This document shows, one piece after another, positions 26,501 through 35,900 of a stretch of DNA of 64,000 bases. Made by a program: the position numbers and the translations under genes. The notes under the pieces were generated by a model that was given only the letters and a program-made list of their open reading frames with translations, was not told the DNA's origin and did not search any database. Source of the DNA: Paragordius varius (taxonomy: Eukaryota > Nematomorpha); NCBI GenBank assembly GCA_964247055.1, contig OZ176052.1, forward strand, positions 3,658,001 to 3,722,000, written 5' to 3'. Each line of letters opens with the position of its first letter. Position 1 is the stretch's first letter.

Positions 26501-26883
26501 TCGGTATTATACGGTGCACATCCTAAGATAAATATTTTTTGCGGCCCTTTTATATTTTTTGGTGAGTCAGAGGCGTAGATTGCATTTCAGGCGCCCCCCT
26601 TCAGCTCCATGCAACCCCTTGCATTTTAAAAAAAAATCAGGTTGAAACCGTGGTCATGACCACCCATAGGTGATTTTTTATGTATTATATATAATAATTT
26701 TTAATACCTATTTTTTTGAAATAAAATTAAAATTTTAAAATACGTTACGTTTCTGTATAAATGCAAATTTACTGTAATAATTTTTGAGTTAACATACATA
26801 TAATCATAATGCTTACTCTGACCGTATACTCCAGTAACTGCAAGTAAGAAAACCCACAAGTCACAAAGATAAAAAAGGGCCAT
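14510..26883 (-). CDS. Divergent Toll-family receptor (LRR ectodomain, transmembrane segment, TIR domain)
   Basis: Exons: 26883-26817, 22610-21762, 18993-16486, 16072-15908, 15210-15005, 14917-14510, about 1400 residues. Exon 1 gives a signal peptide (MALFYLCDLWVFLLAVTGVYG). Exon 2 has degenerate LRRs and an LRRCT with CDCENDWGHW. Exon 3 opens with the Cys cluster of long Tolls (LCPYEEYCAPLCQCC ... CDC ... CPPGC, about residues 363-406), then LRRs, a second LRRCT, a long Asn/Ser/Thr-rich stalk and a transmembrane helix near residue 1025 followed by KRRKK. Exons 4-6 encode the TIR: box 1 YDVFVSYD, SRKILFVIS, and box 3 LFWEKL. Toll receptors signal through TIR adaptors in immunity and development. 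The box 2 loop is shortened (SRDMFLSEI), and there is an Asn/Ser-rich insert before box 3. Phases match across all junctions. The exon 1-exon 2 join is the least certain: another acceptor at 22627 has a different phase. Not assigned to a named Toll. Confidence 0.85.
15574..15790. other. Coding-like island in a Toll intron, unresolved
   Basis: Higher GC than its surroundings. The plus strand is open (GTQLTLRERAVEKSYN) and ends at a good-looking donor CAG|GTAATT; the minus strand also has an open stretch (YDFSTARSLRVSWVPLLKEQ). Toll exons at 15908 and 15210 join in phase without it. It may be a transposase fragment; I do not recognise it. Confidence 0.3.
19787..21610. mobile_element. hAT-type element, with a Harbinger-like element inserted in it
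   Basis: TAGGGTTGTGC at the left and its inverse (GCACAACCCGA) at the right are flanked by an exact 8-bp duplication ATAGTAAC (19779-19786 and 21611-21618). Subterminal GGTCATGACC-like motifs occur at both ends. The interior is interrupted at 20197-21304, leaving about 0.7 kb of its own sequence. It lies in the intron between Toll exons 2 and 3. Confidence 0.85.
20197..21304 (+). mobile_element. Harbinger-like non-autonomous element H, copy 1
   Basis: Ends CACTGGACAACAAATTTT and, inverted, AAAATTTGTTGTCTAGTG, flanked by TTA on both sides (20194-20196, 21305-21307). A 3-bp TWA duplication is typical of PIF/Harbinger. About 1.1 kb; the only long frame (21037-21288) is probably chance. A second copy lies inverted at 42226-43288. 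Confidence 0.75.
22627..24594. other. Toll intron 1, left part, no gene seen
   Basis: Extremely AT-rich. I looked for additional LRR exons on the minus strand between the signal-peptide exon and the LRR exon and found none that I could support. Confidence 0.5.
24597..25094 (-). mobile_element. piggyBac-like MITE family C
   Basis: Internal landmarks ATGGCGGCGAAAAAGTTTGA and TTTTCTAACCATAATA match other family C copies. The right end GATGTG is followed by TTAA at 25095-25098; the left end is eroded. It is inverted relative to the copy at 60656-61152 and lies in Toll intron 1. Confidence 0.65.
25525..25776. mobile_element. hAT-type MITE
   Basis: Begins CAGAAGCGTATCTTTCC and ends TACCTACGCCCCTG, flanked by CAAACATA and AAAACATA, an 8-bp duplication with one mismatch. 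Its inner part resembles about 26667-26745. Confidence 0.55.
26398..26745. mobile_element. Two adjacent hAT-type MITE remnants
   Basis: CAGTGATACTTAAACCGCGG followed by GGCCC and a right end near GGTGAGT (26398-26571) resembles 48838-49020. It abuts CAGAGGCGTAGATTGC at 26572, the left end of an element related to 25525-25776 with no visible right end. Confidence 0.5.
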
Positions 26884-28221
26884 ATCGAGTATTTTTTACA
26901 ATTAAAAGAGGATTCAAGAAAATAAGGTTTTTTGATATATGTATTATGTTAATAAAAGTTTAAAAAATAGTCCTTTTATAGAAACCAGATTCATCTAGAT
27001 ATGGCATAAAAATATTTTTCTTTATCCATCATTGTCAATATAAACCCTTTATTATATATCGGCTGTCGAAATGTCAAAACATTCTGATTTTCTTATAGTT
27101 CTACCGCCATCTTCTTTTTTGCCTGTCCAAAATATAATTTTTTATGTCATTTTTTGAATACATTCAAAATATTATACTTGTGACATGTTGTTACCCATTT
27201 TAAGAGATCAAATGGTCATAAAGAATAATTTAGAACCAGGATAGTATTAAAAAACGTGACTCTTCCGACCCTAGAACGGGATCTTATCATTCCTTGGACA
27301 TAGCGATAGTTTTTGTACTATAGAGTTCCTGTTAATTTTAAAAAATTATAAAAAAAAATAATTTTAACATAATACACACCTTCTAAACCTATCGAATACG
27401 CATTAAAATATGTAAGAATAAGTTTCTGATGATTGTGTTTTAGGGATGATAAAATCACCACATGCCAAAATTAAATTGATAACAGTAAACGATCCCACCA
27501 ACCATTAATGTAAAAAATGATTTAATTAAGTATCGCTTTGTTTCATCACTTTAAAAATTTGAATTACTTTTTTACGGACATTTGGCATATATAAAAGAGG
27601 TAAGAACACGATTCAACATTAACACAACAAACTATAGGCTTTTAAGAATAGCAATATAACTATTGATTTATCAATGCAATAAAGTTAACAGTCAGACAAA
27701 ATTCTTATGGTCATATATGGATAACTGCTATATTGTAAACATAAAAAACATCAAATATGGGTGAAAACCACAAAATCGGTTGTATATTTGTGGCATATGT
27801 GAAAAAGTTAAATATGGGTGGAAATGAAGGAAATATTTATGGTATTAGATTACGCTTATTGATGGCTTTTCTCAACGTTAAAAAATAACCAGTTGTGTCA
27901 ATTACTCATTTATTAATATTCTAAAATAAATTCTTTAAACATTATTAGCAAAAAATTAAATGGTTTAAATTGGGCGAGAACTCTCACAATAAAAACTTTA
28001 ACGCTAATGGCACAAATTAAATTTCTAAATTGGTTACAATATTTGACATTTCCTTTGTACTTTAATATAAAACCATTCAACATTAGAATTTTAGCAAATT
28101 ACCAAAACGTACTAAATTATGTATTTATTGCAATGATATATATGGTTGGTACAAAAACGATATGTTATTGGTTATTTACATTTGTGAAAACACATTACAT
28201 ATAAAGACATATTTGCACAAA
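26884..28221. other. Intergenic between Toll and nudC
   Basis: Both genes read to the left, so this holds the Toll 5' flank and the nudC 3' flank. No gene or clear repeat was found; a 65-codon frame at 28007-28204 looks like chance. Confidence 0.5.
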
Positions 28222-29764
28222 TTATCCAATTTTAGCCTTGGAAAAATCCATTTCAGGATGTTGAGCCATAAATTTTTTGAGCATGTCCATCTTTTTGGCC
28301 TCCTCTGAAGTGGGTAAACCTAGTTCTTTCTGTTTTTGATCATACATCATTTTTTCAACCATACCCCGGGTCTCACCATCTAAATCGGATAGTTTGGAAT
28401 TTTCAGGCACAACTTTTTTCGTATCAATTTCAATGGGATCATTGGTTAGGAGTTTGGACCACCATTCCATTTTATTAACTTTCTCCAGGGTTAACTGTAT
28501 AAGAATAAAGTCAAAATGAAAAATATGAGAAGCGTATAAATAAAATTTGATGTTTTGCTGTTTGTCCACATAATTGATAGGTAAATGTACGAAAAAAAAT
28601 TCTTTAATGTATCACTTTACAATTTCCACAAAATAAAAATCAAAAATATTTGATATGTATATAAAAATAGATAATAAATATCATGGAGCTGTTTATTTCC
28701 TTATACAAGTCGATTTTATGCATTTTCCCTCCTTTAACAATTAATTTATCTTAGAAACATTGTATAGATCCGAAAATGACAGGCATAGTCTTGTATAATA
28801 TTTTCAAGTTAAAAATTAAAATATTTTTGATCAAAAAAATATTAAATTATACATTAATGGTATTTCCATCCGTTAGGAGCCAGGTAGATTCTTCAATCTT
28901 TACCAAATGTTGCAGTTTGCCATTTATGATTGGAGTCGTTATACCTTTTATACTGACTGTCAAGTTATCACGCGTTATGTCAACCTTAATGTCCTTACTC
29001 TTTAACTTAATAGATTTATCGGGGAGGAAATCACCCAGGGGTATTTTAATCTCAAGCTCAGCCAAAGTTTGACACCATTTATGGGTTGGTAAATCAGCCC
29101 CGTTCCCACTATTTGGTTTGACTTTTCCTGAAAAAATAGAAAATAAGGATATATGAAATGATAATTATATAAATTTAATATTGATTGCAGAAGGGTAAAT
29201 TTGTAATTATATTAATAGATTATATATATCGAGACCTAATGGGATTTAAAAAATTTCTATCCTTAATTATTAACAGAAAATTTTTTATTTATATATATAC
29301 CTTCATCAATTTTATCTATATCATCGTCTGAATCGTTCTTTTTTTCTATTGCGTCCCCATTTGCAACAATGTTGCTTTTAACGGCATTACTCTCCTCAAA
29401 TTTTTGTTTTTTGACTTGGATTTCTTTTTCAAGTTTTTGCGCTTCCTCGTCAGTAAGTTCCTAAAAATAAGAAAATTGATACTTTAATTTTTGGTTCATT
29501 TTGTGGGATTATTTTTTTATGAGATTCTTTTTTCAATTGTTTTGATGCCGCAATAGATTTGTATTTTTCAAAGTACTCAAGGACTAACTGTTTTGGTTTT
29601 TCTGCAGATTCCTTATTATTATCGACAAAACACATGGAATAAAAATCCGTTTTCCGTTGCAGAAAGCTGAAAAATATATCTAAAAGTCCTTGAACACCAT
29701 TTTCTTGCTCTTGAGCAACATGTAAAAGAAGAGTATCAAATTTTTCTAAGTCCGAATTTTCCAT
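28222..29764 (-). CDS. nudC: Nuclear distribution protein NudC (four exons, one junction of 22 nt)
   Basis: Exons: 29764-29483, 29460-29301, 29127-28853 and 28494-28222, 329 residues, almost the same length as human NUDC (331). NudC is a dynein/dynactin- and Hsp90-associated chaperone needed for nuclear migration and cytokinesis. Visible parts: the N-terminal domain ([20 protein letters not shown]), a charged linker (KELTDEEAQ then [13 protein letters not shown]), the CS/p23 domain in exon 3 ([16 protein letters not shown] ... ESTWLLTDG), and the very conserved C-terminus in exon 4 ([45 protein letters not shown]). Phases are 0, 1, 0. Exons 1 and 2 are separated by only 22 nt (29482-29461), beginning GT and ending TTTTTAG; without its removal the frame breaks. 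The start ATG faces the NO66 start 190 bp away, so the two genes probably share a bidirectional promoter. Confidence 0.95.
29461..29482 (-). other. Putative 22-nt intron of nudC
   Basis: The interval starts GTATCA, ends TTTTTAG and is 22 nt, so it shifts the frame. Removing exactly these bases joins PKIK to ELTDEEA, matching vertebrate NUDC QIKELTDEEAE without a gap. Alternatives are a frameshift or a sequence error. Confidence 0.7.
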
Positions 29765-29953
29765 GTTAAATTAATTTTTCAAAAGTAAAACCTTACAATA
29801 AAAGCTTTTAACAGTTGTGGTAATTTAGAAAGCACATGGCTTCACAATTTGATTTGAACAAACCCGCAAAAAGCGTTTATAAACAGATTAAAAAGGTTTT
29901 TTTGTAAAATATTTTGAAGAATAACAAATTAAAAAATAAAAAAGAAATTTAAG
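29765..29953. promoter_or_regulatory. Presumed bidirectional promoter between nudC and NO66
   Basis: The 189 bp between the two divergent start codons must hold both 5' UTRs and core promoters. No TATA box or other element could be assigned. Confidence 0.5.
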
Positions 29954-32900
29954 ATGACTGAAGTTTCCAAAAATAATCATCATAATGGCCAAATCTTATC
30001 GATTGAATCAAATGATAAGAGTAACAAGCTAAATAAAGTATTTTATTATCAATAGCTAGCCCTATCTATATTCAAATATTAACGATAGCATATTATGGAG
30101 TAATAATGCCTTTGAATGGTTGATTAATCCAATAACCAAAAATGAATTTTCCAAGTTTTTATTATTATAAAACGTAATGTAGAAAGTATTGGGAAAAACA
30201 GGCCCTATATATTCAACGGGATCACAATGGCTATTATTCTCATTTATTTTCATTTAACAAATTTGACCAGATCATTACTGAGGTTTGTTATTTAATTTAT
30301 GTTATGTTATAGCATTATCTTTATTACAACGAAAATATCGACGTAACTTCCTACAAAGATGGTGTTAAAGAATTGCATAATCCTAATGGCAAAGTTTTTT
30401 CCCCGGTTTTATGGGAATATTTCAATGTAAGATTTTTTTTCTATTTAAATCATATTTACAAAATATAATCCTGTAATAAATTGTCCTTATTAATTGTTCC
30501 GGGTGTACCAAGATTTATCTTTAACGAAACATAACTACAGGCGAGTTTTTTGATTACTGGTTTTTTTATGATATATTCCCTTAACCTTATTATATTATTT
30601 ATAAATTTTATATCAAATGTTGTTAAGTGTTTAATGTTACGGTGGTAGTAAAAAATTAGCGGAATGGATTTTACCTGATATGGTTATTTCATCCCACTCA
30701 TGCTTGCGTATGAGTTTAATTTTCTAATTAGACAAAATTTTAATAATTTCTATCAGTCGTGTCATGCGAGTATTTGAACCCTATTTGTGCCCATATTACC
30801 CAGTAAAAATTGAATTTTTAAATATTTTTTTTAAAAAGCCAACCATATTTTTTAAGATTTAATTTTTCAATATAACATAGCGTTAAGGAATAGATAAATT
30901 AATAAAACACTATAAATATTTTACATATTTAATCATAAATTTTTTGCACAAAAACTTTAGGTTTAACAAAGTATACCACTTTTTATAAAAAATAATCTTT
31001 CTTTCAATTTTTTGTTTTGTATAAAACATTGTCAGATGCATATTTGTCTCAGAGTTTTTTTGGAAATTGACCCACTCCAAATATTTTTACTTTCTTTTTC
31101 TGAGCACAAAATAAACTTTTAAACGTATATATAAATACAACAAACGTATTTAGGAGGGATGTTCTGTGCGTTTTTTGAATCCTGCCAAATTTAGTCGTGC
31201 TGTATGGTCCCTTAATGCGGGATTACAGGAATATTTTTCATCATTCGTTGGTTGTAATATGTATCTCACGCCGGCTTATAGCCAAGGCTTTGCCCCTCAC
31301 TACGATGATATTGATGCCTTTGTCCTTCAAATTGAAGGCTCGAAACATTGGAAAGTATATGCCCCTTTCAATAATGGTAATTCTTTTTAACACTTTATTA
31401 CCTTTTTATTTGTTCGTTCGATTACATTTTGATATATCTTTGTACCCCAAAGAGCTTTATTTATAAACTACTGTTTTAAAGGTTATTTTGGTTAAAATGA
31501 AATTAACAAATATTGTTATCCTGTATTTGATAAAAAGGCTTATATTTTTTGCAGTTTTCTCACTGAGTAAGTTCGAAATTGGGCTATTATAAAAACTAGA
31601 TTGAGTGGTACAGCTGAATTCATAATTATTAATCAGAATTTTTGCTAAAATGTATCGAAAAGCTTTTTCAAGTTAATTATTTACCTATATTAACTGTATA
31701 TTCATATATTTGCCTATTGTATTCAATTTAAATTAAAAAAAATTGCAGCCAAAGGGTTTGAAGAGAGTTTTTTTAAATTTTGTTCAAAAAAAAATTATTA
31801 ATCATGCACCAAACGTCTAAAGAATGAATATATTTCCAATATAAAAGCTTTTGAAAATTTTCGAACTTTAAATACCGTGGGCACAAAATAGCTTTAAAAG
31901 ATAATGAAGTGTTAAAGTGATTATGGTTTTTAACTTTTACGTGCTTAATTGACCTGAGTTTTGGTTCATAATAAATGGTTATCCGTTGATTTTTAATATT
32001 TATGCATAAAATTTAAAAATTTAAGGAAATCGATTTTAAGGTTCGTTAATATTGGATACCAGCATATTTTATATAAGATAAAGTCATTTAGTTTTAATAA
32101 ATCTATTTTTACTGTTTTTCTTTCACTTCAATGAATCAAATTTAAATTATATATTTTATTGATGAATTTTGTAAAAGCATCGCCAAAACCGCACGTCCTT
32201 TTTTTCCCCATGCCCAATCACAGTAAAAATTAAATTATACGGGAAAATCATAAAAATATAAAGACAAATTCTTTAAAAAGACAACCAACCATGCTATTTT
32301 AAACCTTAATTCTATAAAAATTATTAATTTATAATAAATGGAATTATATACCTATTTAATTGTCATACCAATATATATTCTATTTCATACTTTACAGTTT
32401 TACACAATGTTTTAGTTATATTTAAAAAATCAAGATGCAAATTTATAATTTTACTTGTCCGTATAGTTCCAATTTTACTATATTCCTTTTTTTCTGACTT
32501 TTATTGTGTGTTAAATTCTGCGGAAATTATTCTAACAAGATTTTGTAAATTATATGTATATACGGTGTTATTTTATTAATTGAATAAAAAATATCATGTT
32601 TCCATATACAATAAATATATTAATAATATTTTTTAATGACTATAGCAAAATAGTTTTTTTATAAGCGCTATTTTATTTTCAAATATTACCTAATATAATC
32701 TCGATTATTATTATTATACATGGATGGTGAATAGATTTAACCTTGCCCCTAAAATCAAGCGTGGATTTTAACGAAACATCCACATTTACCCCTGAATATT
32801 GGCGAAATCCAATCCTTGAGGTGTGTTTGAAACCTGGTGATTTGCTTTATATGCCACGCGGGTTCGTTCATCAAGCTTCTACCATACCACCCAATGAAAA

Positions 32901-35900
32901 TGGTTAAAGAAAATTTATTTTTAAATTAATTTTAATTAAGATTGCTTTTTATATAATGATTATAGAATACTTTAGCGAATCTATTAATATAGTTATAACT
33001 TGAAAATATTCTCCTTAAGCTGTTTATTTTCAAAAATGTAGCTGAATTGAAGGTTTTTATTTTTGTTTTTCAATTGTTTCTACTTTCCGCATCTTCACTC
33101 TTTAGTTTGGACTCAGTAAGGTCGTCGTATATGGAACTGAAATAGCTTTTGAATAGCTTCCCAGGTTTATCTTGTGGTCTACTATAGATGTGACCAGCCC
33201 ATCTTAGTCTTTTGGCATTTAGAAAGGGGTTTAGAGCAGTGATTTTAAGGATTTTTAGAAATCGAATTGATTACAAAAGGAGATATTTTAAGATTATGAA
33301 CAAATAGAATTGTTAGTATTTTGGATTTAAAGTTTTGGAATTTACAAAGATAAATTTTGTCATAGACCAGTATATCGTGGCATAGGTCAGCGCAGCACGG
33401 ATAATTATAGAATATAACTGCGATTTCATTTCAAGTATGATAAATCTATTATTAATTATGTGTTAGGTTATGGTATATTATTATGCCTTCAGGTGACGTT
33501 TTTTGAGGCTATCATTAATACCGCCTTTAGCGGGCATTTTATCGCCTAATTATATTAAGTGAGTTACCGTTTCGTAATTGAAATTATTGGGGATTGCAAG
33601 ATTAGGTTCTGGTAGTGGTAACTTATCAATGCAGTTTGAGCAAGTGGACTTATCTACCTTAAGTTAATATAGGTTTGCGCATTTTTTATGTTGCCGGAAA
33701 TTACATTTAGTGTACAATATAGAGTTTGCCTTCACAGCTAGCTTGCAAATGCTACATGGGTACTTAATGGGGTTTTTTATATTATCATGCATTAATTTTG
33801 TTTTGCTTGGATTAATTTGAGATAACTTTCCAATCAATTTTTCCATTGATCAGATTGATTATAGGAGGTCGTCTTCCGGTGAATTCACTCATAACAAGAT
33901 TATCTGCAAAGAGCAGTTCCAAGTTGGACCCCTACGTATATCCATTGTAATTTCATCATTTATTATAATAAACAGTGGGGAACCTTGGTGTAGCCCTCAA
34001 GGTACGCTTATTGTTTCCGAAAGATTAAACAAGGTCTTAATTCGGGCTTTGGAGTCGGTGTTTAACAACGTTATTATGCTTTTTATCATCCATTCTTAGA
34101 TTAGCTTTTAATTTGATTTTTGCAATCTGGCAAAAGCACAATCGATGCGATTTTTATACTTTGTCAGCTGCCAGCGGTTCTTCTCTGAAATTTATCCCTG
34201 TATTACCCCTTCTTTGACGTAGTAAAGGCGTTTGACTTTATCCCAAGATCGATGATAACATGAACCATAAGAAGAAAAAGGATTTTCAAAAGCATAATAC
34301 TGTTATATTCCGACTTTAAAGCCCAAATTAAGATATTCTATATGGTCTTTCTGAAACAATCAGTATACAATCAGGGCAACATCAAGATTCTTTTAAAAAT
34401 TTGGACTGATTATTTAAAAGTGAAGTGGTTATCACAGTTACGGTCTGGAAAATATATTTTAAATTTTGTGTTAAATAATTTTTTAGCCATCCTTATGAAT
34501 AAAAATAATTTTGCTGATTATACTTATTGTGTTTAGATTCGGCATCGCATTCACTTCATTTAACCTTATCAGTGTGCCAATCATCAACATGGGGTCAAAC
34601 CATTGAAAAAGGATTTTTACATGCACTTCGAACACTTATGCATACGGATGTCGAATTTAGAAAATCTTTACCACCCGGTCATCTGAACTACATGGGACAA
34701 ATGTTTGAGGGCAAAGATGCAGTATTAGGTATGAATTATTTAGGTTGAAGTTTTGAAAAGTTTTTTATTGAACAAACTTTAAATAATAATTTAATGTTGT
34801 AGACAAATGTGGTTTTTGAGAATATATGTGTTTGTCGCTATATTTTTAATTGTACAAAGATTTTTTTCTTCCGGTGTGGACAAACAAAATATTACACATA
34901 TTAATATATTCAGGTTTATTTTCTGTTTAATATTGAATCTCGAATATTGGGCTAACTATAAAAAAATTATGTGTTTTATCTTTTTCAATCTTAATTTATT
35001 GGAATATACGCTTGTCAAATACGTTAATGGCGTAACCGTTTCGCTTTATAAACATTTTTATAATGAAGTTTATTTGGTGGTATTTACGAATTGGTGTTAC
35101 GTATTGGCCTTAAAAAATATTTTATTTCGTAACACGTTTTTATCCTATATGGATTTTTTAATTTCCTTAGCAATTATTTATAAATAAATGACTTTTTGCG
35201 TAAATTATATTTGTTTTATTGGTCAATGCCTGTGCGCTTTTATAGCATTTATAAATCTTCTAGGTGAATTGTTGGTTTAAGATAATTGCATTTACTCAAA
35301 ATGTTTATACTTAAAATCTTTCTTGACATATAGCTAATTAATGGTTATAAAGATAGAAAAAATTTTTTTATATTGATCTATTTACCATTTTAATTTTTAT
35401 ACATTATCATATAATTACATATTTTATTTTTATACACTATCATACAAATACATATTTCATGTAAATTAATTTTTGTAAATTCCTTAACATATACTCTTAT
35501 ACAAATAAAACAGGTGTTGACTATGAAAATAAACGGAAACAATTTAAAACAACCATCTCGACACTTGTGAATCGCGTTTTTGAAACAATGTCTCCAGACA
35601 CTGCGGTTGAATCTATGACTTTATCACGTTATATTCCAGAAAGTTTACCACCATACCTTGCGACAAAACAAGAAAAGCTATCCACAATCCATAGTTTTCA
35701 TCAGTCAACTGATGTTAGTTCAAAAGGTAATTTATTTGTTTTGCACACTAATTTTGTTTATATAACTTAAAATAATGACAAAATTCCTCCTATGAATGAT
35801 GATATAACTTAAATCTTTAAATATTAACTGCATATTTATATTGTGCTTTTAGCGATAGTAGTTGAATATAAAAATCATAAATGATCTCATGGTATGATAC

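Noticed and set aside
33664-33846. Cys-rich frame ([20 protein letters not shown]) that resembles a host zinc-finger gene
   Set aside because: Its neighbours on the same strand are LINE reverse transcriptase motifs, and this Cys-rich domain is a known part of such LINE proteins.
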